A stretch of 15,869 bases of DNA from Clostridia bacterium. Lineage in GTDB: Bacteria; Bacillota; Clostridia; Oscillospirales; CAG-272. The notes below the pieces were generated by a model. That model was given only the letters and a program-made list of their open reading frames with translations, ran no database searches and was not told the origin of the DNA. This document shows positions 1 through 7,838 of the stretch, piece after piece (within the stretch, counting starts at the first letter, position 1; each line of letters begins with the position of its first letter). The position numbers and the translations under genes were made by a program. The DNA lies in assembly GCA_017452335.1 (NCBI GenBank), contig JAFTMP010000027.1:1-15869 (forward strand), given 5' to 3'.

Positions 1-843
1 AACGGGACGGCTATCAAGATCGTAAACTCTTGCACCGCGCAGAGAAAGCAGGAAGGGAGAGTGGCTTGAAATGATAAACTGACAGTTATAAAAGCGCACC
101 GACTCCTCAATAAAGCGCACCAGCTCCAATTGAAGCTTGGGGGAGAGGCTGTTTTCGGGCTCGTCCAGCAGATACAGGGCGTTTTCTCTGATGCGCTCTG
201 TAAAATAAAGATAAGCACTCTCGCCGTTTGACTGCCCCTGCACCTCTCTTGATGACAGTTCGCCCGAAACGTACGCCGATTTGGTCTTGAAGCGGGCTTT
301 GTTCTTCTGCTTTAAGGTGTGGTATTCTTCAAGGGAACCGAGCTGATAATGGTGGTTGGGGTTGCTGAGGCGGTCGTATTCCTCCATTAGGGCGTTTCTT
401 CGCTGGTCGATCCCCTGATTGATGGAGCGGATATCCAAAAGAAAATCAAAAACGTCGTCGCTTGTGATGATCGCACTTCCCCGGGGAATGCGCGCCCCTC
501 TTGCCGTTTCATAGGAGCAAAAACTCAGATATTCCTCTATATAGGGGGTCTTATTGAAGGGCGCGGAGCGGTCAAGATCCAATTTTTCTGCGATCACGTT
601 TAAGATCGTGGATTTGCCCGAGCCGTTGCCGCCGTACAAAATGGTGATGGGCTCAAAGGAAAGGCTCGACAGTCCTTTATCGGGAAAAAGCTTGAAGGGA
701 TAGACGTTATTATTTGAAAAGCAAGCCATATCCACCAGGTGGGTGCGCTCACCGCGGGGTCTGCCATCAGAGCCGTCGCTTCCCGCAAGCCTGTTTTCCT
801 CCTGTGCTCTGCTCGCCAGCTTAAAGGATGCAAGATAGATCAT
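1..843 (-). CDS. Predicted AAA/ABC-type ATPase (COG3910-like), C-terminus beyond the left edge
   Basis: The frame is open for 281 codons from the ATG at 843 and runs off the window at base 1, so the C-terminus is missing. Seen directly: Walker A GGNGSGKST at residues 71-79, a degenerate signature QSNGES at about 204-209, Walker B ALYLLDEPENSLSP starting at residue 222, and a switch histidine in FIISSHSPFLL (H261). These are the core parts of a single-subunit RecF/SMC-like ATPase of the kind grouped as COG3910 predicted ATPases. There are no membrane segments, so it is not an ordinary transporter ATPase. The start is supported by GGAGGG about 6 nt upstream and by a promoter further upstream. 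The substrate is unknown. Some members of this broad group occur in nuclease or toxin systems, but no partner gene is visible here. The ATPase class is clear; the role is not. Confidence 0.88.
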   Translation of the reverse strand, partial: MIYLASFKLASRAQEENRLAGSDGSDGRPRGERTHLVDMACFSNNNVYPFKLFPDKGLSSLSFEPITILYGGNGSGKSTILNVIAEKLDLDRSAPFNKTPYIEEYLSFCSYETARGARIPRGSAIITSDDVFDFLLDIRSINQGIDQRRNALMEEYDRLSNPNHHYQLGSLEEYHTLKQKNKARFKTKSAYVSGELSSREVQGQSNGESAYLYFTERIRENALYLLDEPENSLSPKLQLELVRFIEESVRFYNCQFIISSHSPFLLSLRGARVYDLDSRPV

Positions 844-873
844 TCCGTTCCCTCCTTTTTTGTTCTTTTTTAC

Positions 874-902
874 AGTATACTATATATCCGCTAAAAAAGC
901 AA
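874..902 (-). promoter_or_regulatory. Sigma-A promoter for the ATPase gene
   Basis: On the minus strand TTGCTT (897-902) and TATACT (874-879) are separated by exactly 17 bp, about 30 bp upstream of the ATPase start. It is back to back with the plus-strand promoter of the TSCPD gene, so both genes are driven from the same 129-bp gap. Confidence 0.7.
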
Positions 903-910
903 GGTTTCAC

Positions 911-939
911 TTGCATTTTTGGAAAGTATATGGTACAAT
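911..939 (+). promoter_or_regulatory. Sigma-A promoter for the TSCPD gene
   Basis: TTGCAT (911-916) and TACAAT (934-939) are separated by 17 bp. TGG directly before the -10 box forms an extended -10 (TGn). The expected start is around 946, which leaves a short leader containing the ribosome binding site GAAAGGA at 957-963. Confidence 0.72.
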
Positions 940-972
940 AGTCGGGCACAATAAATGAAAGGATTTTAAACG

Positions 973-1227
973 ATGAAAAGCTATAAATATAAAACCAAGG
1001 GCACCTGCTCCTCTGCAATTACATTTGATATTGAAGAAGGAAAAGTATACAACGTACAGTTTTACGGCGGGTGCAACGGCAATTTAAAGGGCATTTCCGC
1101 ACTTTCTGAGGGAATGGATGCCGCTCTGCTTGCAGAGAAGCTGTCAAGCATTACCTGCGGCTTTAAAAACACCTCCTGCCCCCATCAGCTCTCCCTTGCC
1201 CTCAAGGCGGCGCTGGCTGAGGAATAA
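973..1227 (+). CDS. TSCPD-domain small protein (TIGR03905 family)
   Basis: An 84-residue protein, full length for this family. It carries the recognisable pattern GTCSSAITFDIE near the N-terminus, GGCNGNLKGIS in the middle and a C-terminal CGFKNTSCPHQL block. The family (TIGR03905, TSCPD) resembles the cysteine-rich C-terminal domain of adenosylcobalamin-dependent ribonucleotide reductases. Stand-alone copies are common in Clostridia and their function is not established; a metal- or nucleotide-related role is only a guess from the cysteines. The usual Asp of the name-giving TSCPD motif is His here. The ATG has GAAAGGA 9 nt upstream and its own extended -10 promoter, and the gene ends at a bidirectional terminator, so it appears monocistronic. 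Family assignment is confident. Confidence 0.9.
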   Translation: MKSYKYKTKGTCSSAITFDIEEGKVYNVQFYGGCNGNLKGISALSEGMDAALLAEKLSSITCGFKNTSCPHQLSLALKAALAEE

Positions 1228-1236
1228 CGCAAACTC

Positions 1237-1277
1237 AAAAATGCCGATGAAAGCAACACGCTTTCATCGGCATTTTT
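1237..1277. terminator. Bidirectional intrinsic terminator
   Basis: A perfect 14-bp stem (1241-1254 paired with 1260-1273) has a 5-nt loop. It is flanked by AAAA on the left and TTTT on the right, giving a U-tract on either strand. It sits between two convergent stops, 13 nt after the TSCPD stop and 7 nt past the stop of the minus-strand gene. Confidence 0.92.
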
Positions 1278-1280
1278 CTT

Positions 1281-3695
1281 TTACAGAAGGGTCACGCCCT
1301 TGGAGGGCGAATAGAGCAACGAAAAGGTCTTTTTATCAGGGACGCTGAACAAATAGGCGCGGTCATCCACCGTCAGCGTGGTGATATGGGCATCGGCGGT
1401 GATATTCTCAAGCGTCAAAAGCAGGTCGCCCCCGTCCTTTTTGGTGATCGACAAAAGGGCATCACGGTCAAGAGCAAGATGAAGCCGCGCTTCGGGGTCG
1501 CTTAAATCGTGGAAAGCACGGCGCACGCCGTCCTTTGGGAAAATGACGGTCTGCCCTTCCCCTTTTTCAAGATCACCCCCGTAGCAGACAAGACCAAACA
1601 CGGGGTCATTTATCAGCACACTGCAAGAGGCGCAGATTGCACCCGAAAGACCGCTGTCAATCTCGCCGTCATAATGCCAAGGTCCTCTTTTGCAGTTCAT
1701 AAAGTCCCAGCATCTGCCGTTTTCCTCGGGCTGCCACGCCCAGCCGACCGCCCCTTCGTTGTCGGGGTGGGGATAGTAGGGGTCCTCTTCCCCTAAATTT
1801 ACCAGCGCCCAGGGGGCTAAAAGAGAGGCGTAGGCGGTGCGCACAAAACAGGCGGGATCGTCTGCAAAATACAAAGCGTAGTCTAAGATCGCCGCACCGC
1901 CCATTTGGGTCATGTAGCTGAGCAGATAGCTTTTATACCCCCCTGCGCGGTAATCCGAGCCAAGATGGTAAAAGGAGCGCATCTGTGTGCCTCTGCAGGC
2001 AAGATTTGCCGCCATTTGGCAGTGTAAAAAGCGTTCTTCCTTTGCTTTGTCCATTTGCGGATGGGAGCGGTAACCGCCTTTACCCGCGCCATATAAGTTC
2101 TTGTCGTACCAGCCCTCCACATCGGGTGCAAGCCCGTGGGTCATGGCATAGCGGGCAACCGCTTGGGTAGACTCAAAGGCGGTGGTGTCAAATGCCATTT
2201 CCGAGCCGTAGGGCAAGGGGTTATCGTAGATCATGTATTTGCATTTGGTCTCAAAATAATAGCGAAGCTTCTCATCGCCGCTGGCTTCTATGAGGGGCAG
2301 GATGTAACGCTCGTGGAAGTTACCCTGCTTAAACGCCCAATCGCTGTAGCCGTGGTGTGCCCAATAGGTGTGCATAAAGATACTGTAGGGCACCTCAAAA
2401 TAGGCAAGCGCCGTTCTGCGCGCCCGCTCCAAATAGCCCTGCGCATCAAGATAGTGCACGTACTGCGGATAGCTTTTGGCAATGAGATACATATTGAAAT
2501 AAAGCTGGATGAGATGGGTATAATCAAAGGTGCGCCACATCCGCTCCATGCCAATGCCCCCGCAATGATAGCCTGTACCGCTTTCTCTGTTCTTTTTCCA
2601 GCTTTCCGACCCGTAAATGCCATAAGGATAGGGCTCCTCACTGTCGGTGCGCTGCAATCTGCCCCACACAAAATGCTCGATATAGTATTCGATGGCTTCG
2701 ATCTCATGGGCATCGGGGCGCGCCACATTCTTTTCGGCAAGATAGGGGGCTTTGCAAAGTCCCGGATCGTCGGCGCTGACCATATATTCTTGCAGCTCCA
2801 TATAGTCATCGGGGGTGGTCATCCTGCGCTTTTCGGCGTTCCACTGGGAAAACAGACCGTTATACCACCTTTCCCCTCTATACTGCTGATGCTCCACAAT
2901 ATGACGGGCGCGCAGGGCGATCAGCTCCTCCACGGGGCGGGTGGAAAAGCACTCCACCACCGTTTCATAGCCCTCACCGTAGCGGATGCGCACCTTGTGC
3001 TCGCCTCTGCTTTTAAAACGGAGGGTGTAAACGCCCTTCTCTTCGCTGATATCCGCATCGGGGCAGGTCAGAGAATGGATGGGCTGTTTGCTTTTGGGCG
3101 CAAGCAACAACGCACTATCGCAGGGAACGGTAAGCCCCGGGAAAATATCCAGCGCCACCCCGCCCTGATCATACAGGGCATCCTGCACAGCGCGGTCATT
3201 TTCGATCCACAAAAGAGTGAAGGTATAGCACCGCTCCTCCCCCGGTGCAAGAGCGTCTGCGCCCGCGCTCACCCTGTAGGGCTTTGTATTATACTCCGCT
3301 AAGAGAGCGGTATTGCCCGTGGTAACCATGGCAAGATGAGGACCTTCCCCGCAGGGGCGGGTCCAATAGAAAAAGGAGCTGTGTCCGCAAATACAGGCGT
3401 TCTGTAAAACGCGCTCAAAATAGTTTACATGGGGATCATCCCAGCCGTATTCGGTATTGGCGCCGATAATGAAGCGGATATCCGAGGCGGCAACCCGATG
3501 GGGGCTTTCATTCTTCACGGTGATAGTCAGAAAAAGACGGTCGTCCTGCTCTTCCCATGTCCGCACACAAGTCACCCCCGCGGGAAGATCCATCTGCCCC
3601 AGTGAAGTAAGATAGACCGTGTGATAAGGATCGCCTGCCCGTTTAACCGATTCTAAAACGCCATCTCTATTCCATTTGCAATCAAAAGTCTTCAT
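1281..3695 (-). CDS. Large uncharacterised glycoside-hydrolase-like protein (DUF5695-like)
   Basis: An 804-residue protein. No signal peptide or membrane helix is visible, so it is probably cytoplasmic. Residues 1-250 look like an N-terminal beta-sandwich. From about 250 to 690 the sequence is helical and rich in aromatic and acidic residues, with stretches such as GMERMWRTFDYTHL (near 383) and YHLGSDYRAGGY (near 580), as in (alpha/alpha)6-barrel glycosidases. The last 110 residues look like a beta domain. From memory this pattern fits DUF5695, a family suspected to act on carbohydrates; no catalytic residue or substrate can be assigned. The start is ATG 3695, not an in-frame ATG at 3758. GGAGG lies 4 nt upstream of 3695, and the 3758 codon lies upstream of the promoter's -35 box. 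The gene is monocistronic, with its own promoter and terminator. Coding is certain; family assignment is moderate. Confidence 0.8.
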   Translation of the reverse strand: MKTFDCKWNRDGVLESVKRAGDPYHTVYLTSLGQMDLPAGVTCVRTWEEQDDRLFLTITVKNESPHRVAASDIRFIIGANTEYGWDDPHVNYFERVLQNACICGHSSFFYWTRPCGEGPHLAMVTTGNTALLAEYNTKPYRVSAGADALAPGEERCYTFTLLWIENDRAVQDALYDQGGVALDIFPGLTVPCDSALLLAPKSKQPIHSLTCPDADISEEKGVYTLRFKSRGEHKVRIRYGEGYETVVECFSTRPVEELIALRARHIVEHQQYRGERWYNGLFSQWNAEKRRMTTPDDYMELQEYMVSADDPGLCKAPYLAEKNVARPDAHEIEAIEYYIEHFVWGRLQRTDSEEPYPYGIYGSESWKKNRESGTGYHCGGIGMERMWRTFDYTHLIQLYFNMYLIAKSYPQYVHYLDAQGYLERARRTALAYFEVPYSIFMHTYWAHHGYSDWAFKQGNFHERYILPLIEASGDEKLRYYFETKCKYMIYDNPLPYGSEMAFDTTAFESTQAVARYAMTHGLAPDVEGWYDKNLYGAGKGGYRSHPQMDKAKEERFLHCQMAANLACRGTQMRSFYHLGSDYRAGGYKSYLLSYMTQMGGAAILDYALYFADDPACFVRTAYASLLAPWALVNLGEEDPYYPHPDNEGAVGWAWQPEENGRCWDFMNCKRGPWHYDGEIDSGLSGAICASCSVLINDPVFGLVCYGGDLEKGEGQTVIFPKDGVRRAFHDLSDPEARLHLALDRDALLSITKKDGGDLLLTLENITADAHITTLTVDDRAYLFSVPDKKTFSLLYSPSKGVTLL

Positions 3696-3723
3696 AGCTC
3701 CTCCACATTGTTCTTCTTGCCTT

Positions 3724-3752
3724 ATTGTACACCCTTCTTTTCTGAAAATCAA
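3724..3752 (-). promoter_or_regulatory. Sigma-A promoter for the glycosidase-like gene
   Basis: On the minus strand TTGATT (3747-3752) and TACAAT (3724-3729) are 17 bp apart, about 29 bp upstream of the chosen ATG. The -35 box lies just beyond the U-tract of the serA terminator, so the two transcription units are packed end to end. The promoter also decides the start codon, because the upstream in-frame ATG at 3758 would not be transcribed from it. Confidence 0.75.
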
Positions 3753-3756
3753 GTAC

Positions 3757-3797
3757 AAAAATCACGGAGCAAGGACAGTAAAGCCGTCCTTGCTCCG
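3757..3797 (-). terminator. Intrinsic terminator of the serC-serA operon
   Basis: A perfect 12-bp GC-rich stem (3765-3776 with 3786-3797) has a 9-nt loop. On the minus strand it is followed by TGATTTTTG. It begins 14 nt after the serA stop. Confidence 0.9.
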
Positions 3798-3811
3798 TTG
3801 GTTTATTGGTT

Positions 3812-4972
3812 TTAGATCACGCGCACACGGATCACGCCGTTGACCGCCTTGATCTCCTCACAGACGGTATCGTAGTCGGTGGGTGCCACGTCAAGCATGG
3901 TATAAGCGTAGTCGCCCTTCGACTTATTCAGCATGTTCTCAATGTTCACCCCATCCTTTGCAATGATACCGGTGATGGCAGTCAAGGTGTTGGGGATATT
4001 TTTGTGGATCACGCAGATGCGTTTTTCCGAGCTTCTGGGCATGCTGATCTGGGGCATGTTCACCGAATTGGTCACGTTGCCGTTTTCAATATAGTCGATA
4101 AGCTGTTCAGACGCCATCAGCGCACAGTTGTCCTCCGACTCGGGCGTGGAAGCACCCAGGTGCGGAATGGCGATCGCGCCGGGTACGCCCAGCATCTCTT
4201 CCGAGGGGAAGTCGGTAACGTACGCCGCCACCTTGCCGTTTTCAAGGGCTGATAGCATTGCCTCGCTGTTTACAAGTCCCCCGCGGGAGAAGTTCAACAC
4301 ACGAACGCCCTCCTTCATTAAGGCAAGGGCATCGGCACCGATGAGACCCTTGGTGGAGTCAAGCAAAGGCACGTGAACGGTGATATAATCGCAGTTTCTG
4401 TAGATGTCTTTAAGATCGGAGATATAATTCACGCTGTGGTCCAAATTCAGCGCCGATCTGACCGACAGATAGGGGTCGTAGCCGTAAACCTTCATGCCAA
4501 AGTTTGCCGCGGCATTTGCCACCATGGCGCCAATGGCACCAAGCCCGATCACGCCCAGCGCCTTGCCCTTGATCTCGGGACCTGCAAAGGCACTCTTGCC
4601 CTTCTCTACCGTCTTTCCAACGTCTCCTTCACCGCCCTTTAAGGTGTTTGCCCAAAGGATGCCGTCCACGATCTTACGGGAAGCAAGGAAGAGACCTGCA
4701 ATGACCAGCTCCTTTACGGCGTTGGCGTTGGCACCGGGGGTATTGAATACCACGATGCCCTCTTCGGAGCAACGGTCGATGGGAATATTATTGGTACCCG
4801 CACCTGCTCTTGCAATGGCAAGCAGGCTCTCGGGGAACTGTTCCTCGTGGAGCGCCATGGAGCGCACAATGGCGCCGTCGGTATTTTCCACTTCGTTTCC
4901 CACGGTATATTTGTCATCAAAGACCTGCAAGCCCACCTTGGAGATCTTATTATAGGTCTTGATCCTGTACAT
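3812..4972 (-). CDS. serA: D-3-phosphoglycerate dehydrogenase with C-terminal ACT domain
   Basis: A 386-residue NAD-dependent enzyme of the D-2-hydroxyacid dehydrogenase family. It oxidises 3-phosphoglycerate to 3-phosphohydroxypyruvate, the first step of serine synthesis. Visible features are the substrate loop RAGAGTNNIP near residue 55, the Rossmann motif GLGAIG at 143-148, the catalytic arginine in NFSRGGLVN (R230) and the catalytic histidine in PHLGAS (H271). A C-terminal ACT domain spans about 317-386; ACT domains usually bind serine for feedback control, though binding is inferred here. This is the shorter form common in Clostridia, without an intervening substrate-binding domain. Its ATG overlaps the serC stop (TAATG), with AAAGGAG about 8 nt upstream, so translation is probably coupled. 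serC supplies the next pathway step; no serB is in the window. Confidence 0.96.
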   Translation of the reverse strand: MYRIKTYNKISKVGLQVFDDKYTVGNEVENTDGAIVRSMALHEEQFPESLLAIARAGAGTNNIPIDRCSEEGIVVFNTPGANANAVKELVIAGLFLASRKIVDGILWANTLKGGEGDVGKTVEKGKSAFAGPEIKGKALGVIGLGAIGAMVANAAANFGMKVYGYDPYLSVRSALNLDHSVNYISDLKDIYRNCDYITVHVPLLDSTKGLIGADALALMKEGVRVLNFSRGGLVNSEAMLSALENGKVAAYVTDFPSEEMLGVPGAIAIPHLGASTPESEDNCALMASEQLIDYIENGNVTNSVNMPQISMPRSSEKRICVIHKNIPNTLTAITGIIAKDGVNIENMLNKSKGDYAYTMLDVAPTDYDTVCEEIKAVNGVIRVRVI

Positions 4973-6057
4973 TATGCGTTCTCCTTTCTGAACTGCTCCA
5001 TAAAGTCGACCAGCTTTTCTACACCCTCGATGGGCATTGCGTTATAGATGGACGCTCTCATACCACCCACCGATCTGTGACCCTTTAGGTTCACAAAGCC
5101 TGCCGCCTTTGCTTCCTTGACAAACTTGGCATCAAGATCGGCATCGCCCGTCTTGAAGGTGACGTTCATCATCGAGCGATTTTCCTTCTTCACAGGGGCA
5201 ATATAGAAGTCCTGTCCGTCAAGATAATCGTAAAGAAGCGCACACTTCTTTTCGTTGTATTCCTTCATCTTCTCAAGTCCGCCGACTGTCTCCTCGATCC
5301 ACTTGAAAACCAGCCCTGCCACGTAAATGGGATAGGTGGGCGGGGTGTTATACATGGAATCGTTTGCCGCCTGCACCGCGTAGTCGAGCATGGTGGGGGT
5401 TTCGGGACGGGCATTTCCAAGCAGATCCTCGCGCACGATCACGATGGTCAGACCTGCGGGGGCTACGTTCTTCTGTGCGCCCGCATAGATGAGTCCAAAC
5501 TTGCTCACGTCGATGGGCTCTGAAAGAATGCAGGAAGACATATCCGCTACCAGCGGCACATCGCCCGTATCGGGAATATAATCAAACTTGGTGCCGTAAA
5601 TGGTGTTGTTATAACAAATATGAACAAAGGAAGCCTCCGGATCAAACTGATCCTTTTCTACCTTGGGAACATAGGTGAAGTTGTCTGACTTTGAGGAAGC
5701 GACCTCGCGCACTGCGCCGTATTTCTGTCCTTCCTTGTATGCTTTACCGGAAAACTGTCCCGAAACGATATAATCCGCCTTTCCCCCTGCAGGCATAAGG
5801 TTTAGCGGCACAGAGGCAAACACCTGGGACGCACCGCCCTGCAAAAAGAGGATCTTGTAGTTTTCGGGAATGTTCATGATTCTGCGAAGGGATGCCATGG
5901 CATCCTTAATAATTTGATCGTATACAGGCGATCGATGGCTCATCTCCATGACTGACATCCCACTGCCCTCATAGTTAAGCATCTGCGCCGCACACTTCTC
6001 AAGTACAGGAAGAGGCAGCATGGACGGACCTGCGGAAAAATTGTAAACTCGGCTCAT
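4972..6057 (-). CDS. serC: Phosphoserine aminotransferase
   Basis: A 361-residue PLP enzyme of fold type I. It converts 3-phosphohydroxypyruvate plus glutamate to phosphoserine and 2-oxoglutarate. Seen directly: the N-terminal NFSAGPSMLP, the phosphate-binding pair H41-R42 in MSHRSP, the cofactor loop GGASQVF near residue 75, and the Schiff-base lysine K196 in AGAQKNVAPAG. All are at family-typical spacing, and the length matches other SerC proteins. ATG 6057 is chosen over an in-frame codon at 6099. GGAGGT lies 6 nt upstream of 6057, and 6099 lies upstream of the promoter -10 box. It is the first gene of a two-gene operon, with its last base shared with the serA start. The leader is only about 25 nt, so no T-box or riboswitch fits; regulation, if any, must act at the promoter. 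Confidence 0.97.
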   Translation of the reverse strand: MSRVYNFSAGPSMLPLPVLEKCAAQMLNYEGSGMSVMEMSHRSPVYDQIIKDAMASLRRIMNIPENYKILFLQGGASQVFASVPLNLMPAGGKADYIVSGQFSGKAYKEGQKYGAVREVASSKSDNFTYVPKVEKDQFDPEASFVHICYNNTIYGTKFDYIPDTGDVPLVADMSSCILSEPIDVSKFGLIYAGAQKNVAPAGLTIVIVREDLLGNARPETPTMLDYAVQAANDSMYNTPPTYPIYVAGLVFKWIEETVGGLEKMKEYNEKKCALLYDYLDGQDFYIAPVKKENRSMMNVTFKTGDADLDAKFVKEAKAAGFVNLKGHRSVGGMRASIYNAMPIEGVEKLVDFMEQFRKENA

Positions 6058-6087
6058 ACCATTACCTCCAAAAAATAATTTTGTATT

Positions 6088-6116
6088 ATTGTATACCATA
6101 ATGCAAAGGATGTCAA
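6088..6116 (-). promoter_or_regulatory. Strong sigma-A promoter for serC-serA
   Basis: On the minus strand a consensus TTGACA (6111-6116), a 17-bp spacer and TACAAT (6088-6093). The predicted start is near 6081, giving a leader of about 25 nt that holds the ribosome binding site GGAGGT. Confidence 0.85.
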
Positions 6117-6219
6117 GGGCTTTTTTGATTTTTGTTCAAAAAATATACACTTTTTTGTCACAATGCTTCAAAAAAAGTAAAAGTCCCCTCCCCCGGCTTT
6201 GCTCTTACTCAGTATATAC

Positions 6220-6254
6220 AAAAACAGTGTGCTTCGATCATCGAAACACTCTGT
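6220..6254 (-). terminator. Intrinsic terminator of the liv operon
   Basis: An imperfect inverted repeat spans 6224-6254 (ACAG/CTGT, GTG/CAC and TTCGAT/ATCGAA arms with one mismatch and one wobble). On the minus strand it is followed by a run of five T at 6220-6224. It lies 13 nt after the livF stop. The 100 bp between it and the serC promoter holds nothing else I recognise. Confidence 0.75.
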
Positions 6255-6266
6255 TTTTTAATAAAA

Positions 6267-6965
6267 TTAACCGCCCAAATACGCTTTTTTGATCTCGGGG
6301 CTGGCGGCAAGCTCTGCACCTGTACCGCTGAGCACCACTCTGCCCGATTCAAGCACGTAGGCTCTGTCGGAAATGGCAAGGGCTTTACCTGCATTCTGCT
6401 CTACCAGCAGCACGGTAATACCCGTTGCATGCAGTTCCTTAATGATGGAGAACACCTGGTCCACCAAAATGGGCGCAAGACCCATAGAGGGCTCATCCAG
6501 CAGCATCAGCTTGGGGCGGCTCATCATGGCTCTGCCCATTGCCAGCATCTGCTGCTCGCCACCCGAAAGGGTGCCCGCCACCTGGCGGCGGCGCTCCAAA
6601 AGTCTGGGGAAAAGGGAGTAAACCTTTTCAAGATCGGCTTTCATAGTCTTGGGCGTGGTGTACGCTCCCATTTCAAGGTTTTCTTCCACGCTCATCTGTA
6701 AAAAAACATGCCGTCCCTCGGGAACTTGTGCGATACCCATGTTGACGATCTTGTGGGCATCGGTATGGGAAATATTTTTGTCCATAAAGGTAACGGAGCC
6801 TGTTCTGGAACGCAGAAGTCCCGAAACAGTGTGCATGGTGGTGGTCTTACCCGCACCGTTTGCACCGATGAGCGAAACGATCTCCCCTTCCTTTACTTCA
6901 AAGGATACATCGTGAATGGCATGAATGTTGCCATAGTATACGTTTAAGTTTTCCGCTCTCAGCAT
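6267..6965 (-). CDS. livF: Branched-chain amino acid ABC transporter, ATP-binding subunit LivF
   Basis: A 232-residue ABC ATPase, normal length for LivF. Motifs in order: Walker A GANGAGKT (34-41), Q-loop Q80 in AQVPEGRHVF, signature LSGGEQQ (133-139) and Walker B LMLLDEP (153-159) followed by SMGLAP. The AQVPEGR and SMGLAP wording is characteristic of LivF as opposed to LivG. It works at the inner face of the membrane, as a heterodimer with LivG, to power the LivH-LivM channel. It is the last gene of the operon, 3 nt after livG, with a very good AAGGAGG 8 nt before its ATG. An intrinsic terminator follows. Related systems carry urea or other amides, but UrtE-type genes would have urease-linked context, which is not seen here. 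Confidence 0.95.
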   Translation of the reverse strand: MLRAENLNVYYGNIHAIHDVSFEVKEGEIVSLIGANGAGKTTTMHTVSGLLRSRTGSVTFMDKNISHTDAHKIVNMGIAQVPEGRHVFLQMSVEENLEMGAYTTPKTMKADLEKVYSLFPRLLERRRQVAGTLSGGEQQMLAMGRAMMSRPKLMLLDEPSMGLAPILVDQVFSIIKELHATGITVLLVEQNAGKALAISDRAYVLESGRVVLSGTGAELAASPEIKKAYLGG

Positions 6966-6968
6966 CTC

Positions 6969-7838
6969 TCACGCCTCCTTCTTTTCCTGTCTGCCCAGGT
7001 ACGCTTCGATCACCGCTTCGTTGTTCTTGATCTGATCGGGCGTGCCCTTGGCAATCAATTTACCGAAGTTCAGCACGGCAATACCCTCGCATACTCCCAT
7101 GACCAGGTTCATATCGTGCTCAATGAGCATGATGGCGATCCCGAAGGTGTCACGGATAGAGCGGATGCTTTCCATCAGCGCCACGGTTTCAGAGGGGTTC
7201 ATGCCCGCCGCAGGCTCGTCGAGAAGCAGAACCTTGGGCTCTGTTGCCAGCGCACGGATGATCTCCAGACGTCTTTGTGCACCGTAAGGCAGATTTCCTG
7301 CCAGGGTATATGCTTCGCTTTCCATATTGAAGATGGACAGTAGCTCCAGTGCTCTTTCGGTGGAACGCTTTTCAGCCTTGAAATGTCTGGGGAGTCTTAA
7401 AAAGGACTCTGCAAAATTGCAGTGAATATTGTTGCCCATGCCCACGCGCACGTTATCAAGCACCGTCATCTGATCAAACAGACGAATATTCTGGAAGGTA
7501 CGGGCAATGCCCATACGGTTTACCTGTGCAACGGTCTTGCCCGCCGTGGGATGACCGTCCAGCAGAATAGCGCCTCTGGTGGGCTTATACACATTGGTAA
7601 GCAGGTTAAATACAGTGGTTTTGCCGGCACCGTTGGGTCCGATCAGACCTGCGATCTCGGTAGGACCTACCGTGATGGTAAATTCATCCACGGCTCTCAG
7701 CCCTCCGAAGTCGATGCCCAATCCCCTCACGTCCAAAACGGGCTGTTTGCCTTCATCTCTGGTGGGGATCAGCACGTTAGAAGGGGGAGAAAACATTTCG
7801 GTACCGTTTGCCGAAATAATGGTATTTCTGTTACTCAC
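6969..7838 (-). CDS. livG: Branched-chain amino acid ABC transporter, ATP-binding subunit LivG
   Basis: A 289-residue ABC ATPase. Walker A is GPNGAGKTT at 67-75. The signature is degenerate: LPYGAQRRLEI replaces LSGGQ, as is usual in LivG. Walker B is VLLLDEPAAGMNP. The AAGMNP stretch, RTFQNIRLF Q-loop and IEHDMNLVMGVCE H-loop are all LivG hallmarks. The first 32 residues are a polar extension before the ABC fold, somewhat longer than usual. The start is GTG, in a GTGA overlap with the livM stop, with AAGGAGG 10 nt upstream. An internal ATG at 7796 has no ribosome binding site, so the GTG is preferred. Translational coupling to livM is likely. It partners with LivF. Confidence 0.94.
   Translation of the reverse strand: MSNRNTIISANGTEMFSPPSNVLIPTRDEGKQPVLDVRGLGIDFGGLRAVDEFTITVGPTEIAGLIGPNGAGKTTVFNLLTNVYKPTRGAILLDGHPTAGKTVAQVNRMGIARTFQNIRLFDQMTVLDNVRVGMGNNIHCNFAESFLRLPRHFKAEKRSTERALELLSIFNMESEAYTLAGNLPYGAQRRLEIIRALATEPKVLLLDEPAAGMNPSETVALMESIRSIRDTFGIAIMLIEHDMNLVMGVCEGIAVLNFGKLIAKGTPDQIKNNEAVIEAYLGRQEKKEA

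Noticed and set aside
2136..3302. Long plus-strand open frame (388 codons) antisense to the glycosidase-like gene
   Set aside because: The opposite strand has a complete, better-supported gene with promoter and ribosome binding site. The antisense product has no recognisable domain and is explained by GC-rich codon structure.
6058..6081. T-box or riboswitch upstream of serC
   Set aside because: The predicted leader is only about 25 nt, too short for either.
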